From NCBI RefSeq assembly GCF_023159225.1, contig NC_063180.1:8243297-8307296 (forward strand): DNA of 64,000 nt. The letters run 5' to 3'. A model generated the notes under the pieces. The model did no database searches. It was not told the origin of the DNA and worked only from the letters and a program-made list of their open reading frames with translations. The position numbers and the translations under genes were made by a program. Shown here piece after piece: positions 22,979 to 33,839 of the stretch; position 1 is the first letter of the stretch, and each line of letters starts with the position of its first letter. Origin of the DNA: Perognathus longimembris pacificus. Its lineage: Eukaryota; Chordata; Mammalia; Rodentia; Heteromyidae.

Positions 22979-23413
22979 TTTGTTGGAAGGATGACACATG
23001 CTCCCAGAGCTATACTGGCAGACCTATGGGATGGTTTCTGTAAGGTCCGTCCCTGGGAAGGCTCCACCTGTTTAAGTCTGTGCCCAGTACCTGAGTTACC
23101 TAGGTAACTGGCACACCTGGAGGAAGCTACCTCCTCCTTCTCTAAGGTCAGATCCAATCCACCTGGCCATATCTCCCACCTTTTCCTATATAATCCAGCT
23201 CAACATGGGTCCCCACTCTCCTTTTCTCTCTTGCTTCTTTTTGCTTCTTCTTGCCTTTCTTCTTTCTTGCTCTTTTATTTCTTTTTCCCTTCTTCCTTAC
23301 CCTCTGCCTCCCCACGCCTCCATCTTGTGTGGGCTGGCAGTTTGCTTTACCCCCAATAAACTCCTTTCTGTCTGAACCATGGCAGGCTTCCTTTCTAGTG
23401 TACCTTACAGTTT
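22979..23413 (+). mobile_element. candidate solo LTR, family not assigned
   Basis: It runs from 'tgttggaagg' to 'gtaccttaca', giving TG...CA ends. Inside are a TATA-like 'cctatataatcc' near 23,186, a pyrimidine-rich downstream stretch, and 'aataaactcc' near 23,355 as a polyadenylation signal followed by a U5-like end. No duplicated target bases were confirmed and no internal retroviral sequence flanks it. It is an old non-coding endogenous LTR if correct; a unique promoter-like sequence is the alternative. Confidence 0.5.
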
Positions 23414-25820
23414 CCTTGTTCAGATATCTGTAGATTACCACTTCTCACCAGTGTTAAGTTTGTTTCTCTTTGGGAGTTTTCAAAATATGCAGTTAGGCTG
23501 ATAATCCAACCCCATATTCCTAAACTATGAGTATAAGCTTGAGACCTGGTGCTTTGGAGACTGACTCTATGGCTACCCACAGGTCAGGATTGGTAGCCAA
23601 TTCTAGGTCATGTCCTCAGGTCAGTGACTTGAGATTTGCGTGTTGTTTTTAAATATTATCACCCTCTCTGACTTCCCAGCTTAATCCAACCCCTATCAAG
23701 CTCTCTTTGTCAGTTGACACACTGGTGTGTAAGCACCCATCTGCTACTTCTCATCACTGTGCTCTGACAAGTCTTAGCGGGTGGTTCTTCCATTCCAGAC
23801 AATATCAGTTAAGGTGGTATAGTTAATTGGAGACTTGAGGAGTTGTCTAACAGGATTCAAATACTTGGCACTTTGCTTAGAACCCTCAAGTCAGCTGGGC
23901 TCAGCTGTGTGATTATTTAGCTGAATGAGTTACAGTATTGACAAAGGCTACAGGTGTCCAGAAGTTAGACTGGATTGGAACATTCCATAGTTAGCTGGCA
24001 GCCTGTACTGGCCATTGGTTGACAATAGAACTAGGTCTACTGATCACAGTACCTGGCCTTTTCTGGCTTACCTTGCAGCCTCCATTATCCCATCATAGAG
24101 AACAATTGCAGTAGGAGACATTCTTCCTCTGAGGCAAATGTATAAGACACAGATCCCTTAAAGCCCATACCCAAAACATACATTATAGAAATGTTTTCAT
24201 ATTCTGAGGACTAGCCCAGATTTCAAAATAAAGGTAACAGACTTTCTGTATAGCAAGAATGGAAAAGAATTTGTGGTCATCTTCAGGTTACCACAATTAT
24301 TGTAACAATAGACTCCTAAAATAGCTTATTAAAGAAGATAAGTTTTTATCCCCTTTTGTAATGACAGGTCCAAGGATGTGGCTCTCCAGGACTTGATTGA
24401 AGTTCATGTCACCAGCATCTCCTGATTACAGAGTGGCTGCAAAATCTCCAGCAATTATAACCACATTTCAGGCAGAAATGGAGGGATAGAAGAGAGAGGA
24501 AAAGGGGATCTAACAAGTGAGACAGCTTCTTTGAAGGGCTTTCCTTGACTGCTATTTACATGTCATTGGCTTCCCCATCCACAGGAAGCTAGAACAGAAA
24601 TGCCAAAAACAACATGTTCTCACATGTCAGAGAAATCCTTAAAGATTTCCTTGTTAAACAGGAAGTAGATTGAGTGTGAAGAAGGACGTTGATGCATCCC
24701 AAACAATCTCAACCAGACTGTTGTTTTCCCTCTATCACCATCTTGTTTATACTAACTGGGACACTACAGAGTGTATGTGGCAGGCTGAACGTTTATGTTC
24801 TGTGAGACAGACACACAGCACCACGGTAAAAAGGGATGTGCTATAACCTGCAGGCAGCTGATGTAATGGAGAACTCAGTGCTTGTTATTAAGAAAGAACC
24901 ATTTGTAAACCTAATTACATGCTTGCAAAATAACATAGTTGACTTTCTGGCCATTTCCTTTCTTTGTGTACAGAGTGTTTGCTGCACACATATAAGGTCT
25001 CTTCCACCCAGGTCTGTTATCCTGGGAATCAAGAAACCCTGTGGCTTGTTCTGGCCCTCAGAATATGAAAATACATCCATAGTTTATGTTTCTGTTTAAG
25101 GGTTCTGGGTCTTCCATATTTGCCACAGAAACCCATTCATAAGTAGACAGTAATCACTGACAACAATTTAATCTTTTGACTTTCTTATAGGACTGCGTTC
25201 TTCATGGAAGGAAAAAAAAATCCTTTGCTGTATATAAGGCCAGACTCAGGATGTGGTATACAGTAACACTGTAGTGTAAGTAAAGAGAATGTTTTCCCTT
25301 TGACTGTGCATTTGTTCCACAGCAGAAGCAACACATACTTGTTTATGTATTATCTATACCTAGTACTAGAAACAATGGCAGAGTTGAATAGTTCAAAGAT
25401 CAACTGTGTACCAAGTCCAAGCCACTCACCGATGCCTGTTTACTGCTTACAGATTCCTGCTGTATGGTGTCCAAGGCTTTCTTTCTAAGGCTGCATTTTT
25501 GGTGGCAGGAAGGATGAGAACAAGTATGCCTTCCAGGAAACAGTAGAAGAGTCTGAGATAGTTCTTCCTGTGAGGATATAGGGGGAAGGGGTGTTGCTAC
25601 TGGCATCTAATGGACAGAGGCCAAGGATGCTATTGAACATCCAACCACGTTCAGGGCAGAGCTCCTCCACCTCCATTCCACAATACCAGTAGTGTTAAAC
25701 TGGAGAAACAGTTATGCAGAAATAGGTCTTCTATAAGACTAATAGAACTACTACTGTTTTTCACTCATTTGTTCAATAATATTTGACTATACAGTATGCA
25801 TTCTGCATGTTTACAAGATA
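23414..25820. other. mostly unassigned; possible old repeat at 24.3-24.6 kb
   Basis: No gene recognised. The segment 24,310-24,600 ('ccagcatctcctgattac', 'tttacatgtcattggcttcc') has the feel of an ancient interspersed repeat, but I could not name the family. Confidence 0.35.
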
Positions 25821-25822
25821 GA

Positions 25823-25825
<3 letters not shown>

Positions 25826-25879
<54 letters not shown>
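25826..25879. repeat. (GA)n microsatellite
   Basis: About 27 near-perfect GA units. Confidence 0.97.
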
Positions 25880-25883
<4 letters not shown>

Positions 25884-25929
25884 CAGAGGCAAAGCCATTT
25901 AACCTACACAGCAGTTCCATTGTCATTCC

Positions 25930-26158
25930 CAAATTCTTTGTGACAGTACTAGGGCTTAAACTCATGGCCTTGGTGCTATCCTTGAGCTTTTTCCTGTTCA
26001 AGCCTAGTACCCTACCACTTGACCCATAGTTCAACTTCTGTCTTCTTAGTTGTAAACTGGAGATAAAAGTGTCCTGCCCAGGCTGGCTTTGAACCAGTAT
26101 CCTCGGATCTCATCCTCCTGAGTAGCTAGGATTACAGACATGAGCCACTGGCACCTGG
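25930..26158 (-). mobile_element. 7SL/B1-like plus Geo SINE
   Basis: Geo part 'ggcttaaactcatggcct'; left part 'cctgagtagctaggattaca' and 'catgagccactggcacctgg'. Diverged. Confidence 0.8.
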
Positions 26159-26164
26159 CCTAAT

Positions 26165-26262
26165 CTCATTTTCTAGGTGTGAAATCTGAAGCCCAGAGTT
26201 TAGTTTACCTAAAATCATCCGGTCAGTAAGGGTAATAGGATTTTAATCCAGTGCATGACAGG
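26165..26262 (-). mobile_element. MIR fragment
   Basis: 'tctcattttctaggtgtgaa' followed by 'gaagcccagagttt' and 'aaaatcatccggtcagtaag' fits the reverse strand of the MIR core. Confidence 0.5.
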
Positions 26263-26378
26263 CTTTCTAAATTTTAATAAAGTAATATTTTGTTCATGTG
26301 TTTGGCAATGGTTTTATTTTCTCTCTGTTTTGTTTTTGAAAACTGCAACTTTGTCAGCTATACCTTAATAAAACTGAA

Positions 26379-26638
26379 AAGAAAGGAAGGAAGGAAGGAA
26401 GGAAGGAAGGAAGGAAGGAAGGAAGGAAGGAAGGAAGGAAGGAAGGAAGGAAGGAAGGAAGGAAGAAAGGAAGGAAGGAAGGAAAGAAGGAAGGAAAGAA
26501 GGGAGGAAGGAAGGGAGGAAGGAAGGGAGGAAGGGAGGGAGGGAGGGAGGGAGGGAGGGAGGGAGGGAGGGAGGAAGGAAGGAAGGAAGGAAAGAAGGAA
26601 GGAAGGAAGGAAGGAAGGAAGGAAGGAAGGAAGGGAAG
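26379..26638. repeat. long (GGAA)n tract with GGGA block
   Basis: About 260 nt of GGAA units, interrupted by GGGA units (26,526-26,572) and occasional GAAA units. It gives long Lys/Gly/Arg/Glu frames on plus and Leu/Pro/Ser/Phe frames on minus, which are artefacts. Confidence 0.98.
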
Positions 26639-26654
26639 GTGTTTTGTTTGTGAG

Positions 26655-26822
26655 ACACAGTAGTACTCTGTATTCCAAGCTACCTTTGAACTCATAATTA
26701 TGCCCCAACCTTATAGGTATGTACCACTATACCCGGCTAAGCATTTTTTTCTTTTACACAGGATTGAATCTAGGGAACTTCAAACTTAGTAGGAAGATGT
26801 TCTATCACTTTGAGATGCACAT
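26655..26822 (-). mobile_element. degraded B1-like and ID-like SINE halves
   Basis: 'gtatgtaccactatacccgg' fits an antisense 7SL-like SINE start. Further right, 'aggattgaatctagggaact' fits an antisense ID-like B-box region. Order on the minus strand is ID then B1. Confidence 0.45.
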
Positions 26823-27094
26823 GAATTTTACCAGAAGAAAGGGTAGCAGTCTGAAGACAGGTAGAACTGCTTTGAACATAGGTTTTCCACTTGCATGCAT
26901 GTAGGATGAAGCCAATGATACCCTCTCTAAGAGAGGTAATGACAGAATGAGGCAGTGTACTGAGAGCTCCATAGGACCCAACCCAGAATAGGTACAACAA
27001 AAATGCTACTTTGTATTGCCATTGGGATCTGGAAAGCAACTCGTCCAGCCACAGGTTAGAATTATAAGTGCCGAAATGAGTATCAAAAAAGTAA

Positions 27095-27205
27095 AAGTGA
27101 GGGGAGGAAAGGGTGAAAGTGTGCAAAAAGAAATGTACTCTTTTCCTGACTTATATAACTATAACCCCTTTGTACATCACCTTTATAGTAACAATTTTTA
27201 AAAAG
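27095..27205 (+). mobile_element. L1 3' end, second lineage
   Basis: 'aaagaaatgtactcttttcc' through 'gtacatcacctttatagtaa' is the sense 3' terminus also seen at 46.86 kb and, antisense, at 33.87 and 63.04 kb. Confidence 0.75.
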
Positions 27206-27218
27206 TAAAAAGTAAAAG

Positions 27219-27430
27219 GGAACTGGGGGTAAGTGGCTCATGGCTATAATCCTAGCTACTCGGGAGACTGAAATCTAAGAATCATGGTTCAAAGCCAGCC
27301 CAGCCAATTAACCATCAAAAAGCTAGAAAGAGAGCTGTGGCTCAAGTGGTAGAGTGCTAGCCTTGAGCAAAATTGCTATGAGATCATACCCAGGCCTGAG
27401 TTTAAGCTCCAGAACAGGTTCACATGTGAG
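27219..27430 (+). mobile_element. 7SL/B1-like plus Geo SINE
   Basis: Left 'ctataatcctagctactcgg'; right 'gctgtggctcaagtggtaga'. The tail region runs into a CA repeat. Confidence 0.9.
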
Positions 27431-27444
27431 TGAGTGTATACACA

Positions 27445-27507
<63 letters not shown>
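27431..27507. repeat. (CA)n microsatellite at SINE tail
   Basis: CA dinucleotides directly after the SINE 3' end. Confidence 0.97.
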
Positions 27508-27508
<1 letters not shown>

Positions 27509-28483
27509 AAAAGTGCTATTTCCTCCATTGAGAACATGAGCTAGCTTCCTCCAACTTAATTCAGATTCCCAAAGAAGGTGGCTGGCTTCTTCTGTAAACA
27601 GACCCCCTTCCTTCTTGAAAGTGGCACTGGCCACTTGAAAGTGTTCCTGGCCAGCACACTACACCTGCAGAGCTCCAGGACAGGATGAACCCAGTAGTGA
27701 CGGTCTGTCAGCCAGCAAAGCTCAGGGTAATGGGAGGCCTGCGTAGCCCGGCCGCTCAGGCACTGCCAGCACTCACAACTGTCAACAAGGTTTCTCCTGG
27801 CAGTGAACACAATGCCCTCACATTTTCAGAGTTCAGGCATAAATGCAGAGGCAGCTGGAGGTGAAAAGTCAGATATACACAGAGCAGGTCTTCACAGCCC
27901 GTCATGGGAAGGGACTCTCCCTGTCTCCAACCAGCAGGTGTTGTCTTTTTGTTTTTTCTTTGGCCCCAAGGCTTGACACCTTACAAAGTTTAGCATCGTT
28001 GCTCTATTATTTCTAAAATAAAAGAGCAGCTTTGGTTCTAGAATAGTTAAAAACCAGTCAGTTTGACCATTTTGGGATCCAGCTGGAAGGAAGTATTTGC
28101 CTTACTTTTTGCCATTCAACACCCAGATGCCCTGCCCTCTTCCAGGTGCCCTGCTCTCTTCCGGGTCCCCCAGTGCTCACCCACACCATAGCCTGGCCTT
28201 TGGGCCCCTTGTCTACTGGCTCATGAACTGAAGTTTAGTTGGGCATCAGTATCCTTGGGGGTAAAGTGAAAAAATTTTAAAGAGATTATAACATTGGGGG
28301 ATTCTGACGTAAGGGAAGTGTTTAGGCTGTGAATAGAGCAGACAGGACTCTCTTCTGTACAAGTGGATATAAAATGGGGACTCTTCTCATCCTGCTTTCT
28401 GCAGAGGCATCACAGCTGAAGGCAAAGATATAAAATCTCTCATGGTTCACAGAGAAAAGCCAGGCCACTTATAAAGAACCTGT
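27508..28483. other. no recognisable feature
   Basis: Mixed composition; several short frames but no recognisable protein or repeat. Confidence 0.5.
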
Positions 28484-28690
28484 TAACCCAGTGTGGTGGC
28501 ACACACCTGTAAACCCAGCGACTTGGGAAGTAGAGATAGGAGAATCTTGTTCAGAAGCCACAAGACTGTCTCAAAAACAACTAAAAGAACAAAGGGCTGG
28601 AGGAATAACTCAGGCAGAAGAGTGCTTGTTTAATGAGAAGTCTTCAGTCCAAACTCAAGTATTGCTCAAATAATTTGAAGAAAAAAAAAC
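28484..28690 (+). mobile_element. B1-dID-like SINE
   Basis: The 7SL-like half 'ggcacacacctgtaaaccca' ends 'actgtctcaaaaacaac'. The ID-like half follows as 'agggctggaggaataactca' and ends in an A-run with CAA repeats. Confidence 0.75.
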
Positions 28691-29289
28691 ACACAACAAC
28701 AACAACAAACACCAGCTACAGGGTAACCCTCCAAAACACCATCAACGCCTGGCTCAAATGCATCATCAGAGGAAGGAAATAGAATTGATAAAGGAAACAA
28801 GAATGATGTAAATAAATGATCTATGCAATAACTATGCCACAAAAAGCACCTTCCTTCCCACATCCCTAAGTGTCCACAAGGACTGGAAGAGCAGCTATCT
28901 GGACCTGGCAACTATGCCTGAGCTAAGCTAAGGGCCTCAGGGATAACTGCTGACACTACATATAAAGATGTGTTGTTCTAATATTTGAAAAGTAGCAAGA
29001 TCTCTCTCCTCAAGAGCACTATTAGGAGACATGCTATGCAATGCTCCTGCTCCCCTCAAACCAAAGCTTCAGGTGACAACTGTGTATAGAGGTGAACAAG
29101 TTGTCTTGGGGCTTGGGGCCACCATAACAGTAAAGGAGACCTACCCTGACCCTTTGCACTCCACATCTCCATACTTATTCATCAATATGAAAAGATAATT
29201 GAGGATCTAAAATGTTTGTTAAAACTAGCCATGCAGAAATGATCTGATTTGAGAATATTGGACTTAAAATTAATCATAAAGTGGGTGTT
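28691..29289. other. no recognisable feature
   Basis: No repeat family or gene recognised. Confidence 0.5.
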
Positions 29290-29605
29290 TCTTAGTCCCT
29301 TTCTTCTTCCTATAAATAAATATCATAGACTGGGTAGCTTATAAAGGCAAGAAGTTTATGTAGCTAAGAGTTCTGGAAATTTTCTAACAGCCATCCTGCT
29401 GACATGTTCTAGAGCATAACATGGCAAGAGAAGACAAGCTTCCTGGCCCAGGTATATCTTCCTCCTCTCAAAAGTTACTTACAGAACCATAGAGACTTCT
29501 TCTCATCCTGATCATCTCCTAAATGCCCCACCCTTATCATGACTTTGGGGATTAAGTTTCCACATGAATTTTGATGCAGACAGTCAAACCATAGCAATTA
29601 GCAAA
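29290..29605 (-). mobile_element. MLT1-type MaLR LTR
   Basis: Antisense ERVL-MaLR LTR layout: 'atcatagactgggtagctta' near the left, 'catggcaagagaagac', 'ccccacccttatcatgac', then 'ggggattaagtttccacatg' and 'caaaccatagca' at the right. Old and non-coding. Confidence 0.75.
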
Positions 29606-30660
29606 GGGATGTAAGAGAATATATACAGACAAAATAGGCTACTCCCAAATAGGAGCAATAAGATGGTTTTTAAAAATTAGTGTTAAGAAATTAAAAATAA
29701 GAATCTAAATGAAAACACATCCAAAGCATTAAAAGAACTTACCAGAAAACCCTTATAAATTACACAGCAAAAGAATAAAGGAATAGAAAGATGAGCATTA
29801 ACACAGAAAAAGAAAAGTATAAAGAAAAAAAAGATCAAGAGGCCAAAATTTAGCTAGTAGGAGTTCCATATGAGAAAGAAAGGGAAACATGGAGGGAAGA
29901 AAGTAAAAGCTAATTAAATAATAGAAGAAAATTTCCAGTACTGAAGAAAGATAATGAGTCAAGACAGAATCATAGATCTGAGCTAGGATCATACGCAGAT
30001 TAATTTTCGAAAGGCAATAATGGAACACGTAGAAGTTGAAACACTAATAATGAACAAAATACCTAAGAAACTTTGTCATAGGAAAAACAAACAATAGATC
30101 ATTTACAAAAGCACATAAAATGAAAAAAAAAAAGGATGATAAGGGGTACCAGACTTCTTAGTATCAAACAATACTGAATGTTCAAAGAGACTGGGGCTAT
30201 GGCTTCAATCTTCTGACTAAAAGTGGTGGCTGTTCCCGTGACACACAAAAAGCCAAAGTTTACCTACCATGTTCTCTTTATAAAAATGAATTATCTGAGG
30301 AGATACTTCAATAGAAGTGAAAAGGAATTTAGAGAATAAGAAGTCATGGAATCTAAGAAACAAGAACACTATTAGAGTACAATACAAAATAAATGCCGAC
30401 TTGACATAAGTTACAGCAGGGTTCCAAAGAAAATTTCTTCAAAGTAAAATCATTATTTTGAACAAATATTATAAGTAGGAGCTAAAATAACAGTGCTGGC
30501 AGTAGTATAGCTTCTTTTGTCAAAAATAAAAAGCAAAAGAAATGCAACTCCAAATGCCAGTTAAAGTGAAAAGGCAAAACATAAGCATGAGTCAAAAGCA
30601 AAACACTAATATATACTAATTTAAGAAATGTATACCATATTAAAATAAGGGAATCCCACT
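29606..30660 (+). mobile_element. ancient L1 ORF1-region remnant
   Basis: 'gtaggagttccatatgagaa' and the following A-rich sequence with 'gaaaatttccagtactgaag', up to about 30,480, follow the ORF1 C-terminal domain of old L1M/HAL1-type elements. No open frame. Confidence 0.55.
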
Positions 30661-32305
30661 GACCTTGGCACTTAGAGCATTCTTTTACGAGTGACATAAG
30701 TTAATGACAAACCTAAATTTATTTTCTCTGTGACTCAAATCTGATCATAGTATGGTAAATTTAATATTTTGAATAAATATGAATAAGGCACTTAATATAT
30801 TATTGTAATTGCATTACAGAATAGCAATGCCCTTGATAATATAGCAAGTACCAATAAAACCAATGGCTAATGGAAAATACAGCAAGAAAAAAAAAACTGG
30901 AAAAGTAATAGGTTCATTTCTGAATAATGATTAAGGCAGGGATGATGTCTGCAGCAGCACCAAAATTAGAGGTTTCCACATATTTTTAAACCAGATATGA
31001 TCATTTAATCACAAGTAGAAGGAAGTCAATGAAAGGATGGTGAAATCAGTATGTGTAGATGAGTTAAAATCTTCATCTTCAAAATGAAAAAAATTCTATA
31101 CAGGAAATACTACTAGCCTATTTTTTTCAAGTTAAGTTAGCACCCAATAGAATCTTTTTAACCTAAGAAATGAGAGACTAGGAGTAAGAGGACAATTAAT
31201 TTTTCAGTCATTGTATCCTATATGAATACTTAAATTTTCTTTTTGTTAGATGTGACATTCTTATAATTTTTAACAGAATGACAAAAGAGTAAGTGTCTCT
31301 CTCAAGCTGCAAATCTATTAGATATTTTGAATTAGTACAAGGTTGGGTTACCTAATATAGCTTTTACTCACTTATTTAAAGTTTAGTAGGTGCTTTAACT
31401 ATAATTATGGTATCAATTTGGTAGCAAAATATTACTATAATCCTACTGGGGCTAAGTCTAGAACTTTGAGTAGTTACAAGGACAGAGTTAAGAGATGACA
31501 CAATAATTTGCAAAGTTATACACCTAACTTAGTTCTCATTCAAAAACTAGGTTACGAACACTGGTAAACAAGAAATTATTCACCCCAACAGGGTAGACCC
31601 GGATGTTATTTAGTGCCATAATATTCATCAGGCTAAGCATTATTCTTTGTTGCTGCCATTAGCAGTACCTAATGTGCAAATTTATAGCAGGCACTGCATG
31701 CCCTCTACATTTGACAGCGCTCAGCCCCTCCAGACCTCTCCCCTGCTACTCCCATTGGCAGCTGGAGGTAAAACTAAACCAAAGCAGCTGTATTCAGAAC
31801 CCTAGGCAATAAAAGGACACAAGGGAGGGCTTTTTTTAAATTCTCTAATGCCCACATGGTGGTTTTGAACTAATACTTTTCACTAAGAAGAACCAGAGCT
31901 TCTTAGAGAAATGACCAATTCCAGGTTTGGGGCCAATAATGTTAAAAAAAAAAAAAAAGTAGAGCCACACCAAGCACATCTTGTCATACCATATTTCTTT
32001 CTCGCCATAGAATACCATGTTTCTGGAATAACTTATTTGTTCTATCTTATAATATACATTTGCTTTTGAAATTATATTTCCAGTATTCTTTTAACATTAA
32101 ACTTATGACTAGAATCAATTCTTCTTGTTAGAAAATATACCACCATGTAAACTCAGTCATAGTCTCATGCTCAAAAATCACTTGGGACAATTATTTTAAT
32201 TTCACATAGAATTAAATTGATTTTTTTCCATTTATTTTGAATTTAAAGTTTTATTTTTAAGGCATTTACAAAATTTAAAAGTCAACACCATAATAAATGA
32301 AGTTG
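30661..32305. other. AT-rich, mostly unassigned
   Basis: No gene or repeat recognised outside the short candidate at 31.61-31.83 kb. Confidence 0.5.
31610..31830. promoter_or_regulatory. possible conserved non-coding segment
   Basis: A GC-balanced island in AT-rich surroundings with TAAT-type cores ('gccattagcagtacctaatg'), a MEIS-like 'ttgacagc', and a CCAAT-type 'cccattggcagc'. Purely motif-based; conservation cannot be seen from one genome. Confidence 0.25.
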
Positions 32306-32537
32306 GGTGCAGCTGGGTGCCAGTGGCTCACTCCTGTAATACTAGCTACTCAGGAGGCTGAGATCTAAGGATCGCAGTTCAAAGCCAGCTGGGGAAGGAA
32401 AGGCAATGAGACTCTTTTCTCCAATTAATCACTAGAAAACTGGAAGTGGCACTGTGGTTCAAGTGGTAGAGCACTAGCCTTGGGCTGAAGAGGTCAGGGA
32501 TAGCACCCAGTCCCAGAGTTCAAGCCCCATGAAAGAC
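32306..32537 (+). mobile_element. 7SL/B1-like plus Geo SINE
   Basis: Left 'cctgtaatactagctactca' with 'ggatcgcagttcaaagccag'; right 'gtggttcaagtggtagagca'. The tail passes into a GAAA tract. Confidence 0.92.
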
Positions 32538-32720
<183 letters not shown>

Positions 32721-32784
32721 TGGGTGCAGTGGTTCAAGTTTGTAATAAAAGTTTATTATAAGGCCCTATGTGAACCAGTAACTA

Positions 32785-33260
32785 ACTGAGCATGATGGTT
32801 TGTGCCTTTTATCCCAGCTAAGGAGAAAGAACAATAGTGGCATGGTACAGTGACACACTCCTGTATCCCCAGTGACCCAGGAAGTACAAGAAGGTGGATC
32901 ACAGCCCAAGCTAGCTGAAGGGGGCATAAGTGTAGGTTCTACTTCAGAATTAAAAATGCAAAAAGGGGCGCTGGGAATATGGCCTAGTGGCAATAGTGCT
33001 TGCCTCCTTAGGTTCAATTCCTCAGCACCACATATATAGAAAACGGCCAGAAGTGGCGCTGTGGCTCAAGTGGCAGAGGGCTAACCTTGAGCAAAAGGAA
33101 GCCAGGGACAGTGCTCAAGCCCTGAGTTCAAGGCCCAGGACTAGCAAAAAAAAAAAAAATCACAAAGGGGCTGGAGTTGTGTCTCAAGTTGTAGAGCATC
33201 TACCTAGAAACTGTGAAGCCTTGAGTTCAATAGCTTCTACCACCATAAACAGAAAAAAGA
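32785..33260 (+). mobile_element. B1-dID-like SINE split by an IDL-Geo SINE
   Basis: 7SL-like sequence at 32,785-32,960 and an ID-like end at about 33,166-33,260 ('ggggctggagttgtgtctca', 'gagttcaatagcttc') flank a complete IDL-Geo element. The arrangement suggests the younger SINE landed between the two halves. Confidence 0.55.
32965..33162 (+). mobile_element. IDL-Geo SINE
   Basis: 'gctgggaatatggcctagtg' to 'aggactagc' plus an A13 tail. The left monomer has a short internal deletion after 'gcttgcctcc'. Confidence 0.92.
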
Positions 33261-33566
33261 AAAGCAAAATGTAACACAAAAAAAAAATATATACTAACCT
33301 GCATTACTGTCCTCTGTACCTCTCTACTCTCTCCTCCAAAGTTTCAATAGGAAGGTTACTTTCTGGTTTATCTTTCCATAGTTTTTATTTTTGTTAGCTG
33401 GCATACTACTATTCTTTATTATGCTTCATTCTCATACCAATATTCTGTGTAAAGCAGTCCATATCAATTCAGAGAGTTCTTTAGATATTTCCAGAATCTT
33501 TCAATGGTAACATTACCTTTATTAACATAATGCTAGCTTAAATATACATAATAAAATAGGTCTTTT
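33261..33566. other. no recognisable feature
   Basis: AT-rich single-copy-looking sequence. Confidence 0.5.
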
Positions 33567-33628
33567 AAAATTGTTATTATAAAGGTGATATACAGAAGGG
33601 TACCAGTTATATAAATCAAGTCATGAGT
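33567..33628 (-). mobile_element. L1 3'-end fragment (first of three in a row)
   Basis: 'attataaaggtgatatacag' and 'ataaatcaagtcatgagt' are the antisense tail of the second L1 lineage; it resumes after the SINE at about 33,830. Confidence 0.6.
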
Positions 33629-33830
33629 CTTTTTTTTTTTTCCAGTCCTGGGGCTTGAACTCAGGGCCTGAGCACTGTCCCTGGCTTCTTTTTGCTCAAG
33701 GCTAGCACTGTATCACTTGAGCCACAGCACCACTTCTGGCTTTTTCTATAAATGTGGTACTGAGGAAGTGAACCCAGGGCTTCATGTATGCGAGGCAAGC
33801 ACGCTACCACTAGGCCACATTCCCAGCCAG
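33629..33830 (-). mobile_element. IDL-Geo SINE
   Basis: T-run, then 'ccagtcctggggcttgaac' to 'aggccacattcccagcc'. It carries the older 'ctttttgctcaagg' variant and sits inside an L1 tail. Confidence 0.93.
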
Positions 33831-33839
33831 TACATGTCT

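Noticed and set aside
26379..26638. CRISPR-like array of short direct repeats
   Set aside because: Uninterrupted tetranucleotide repeats without spacers in a mammalian genome.
26290..26708. Frames of 97-135 codons rich in Lys/Gly/Arg/Glu or Leu/Pro/Ser/Phe
   Set aside because: Pure microsatellite translation; the same applies at 32.47-32.79 kb and 59.33-59.57 kb.
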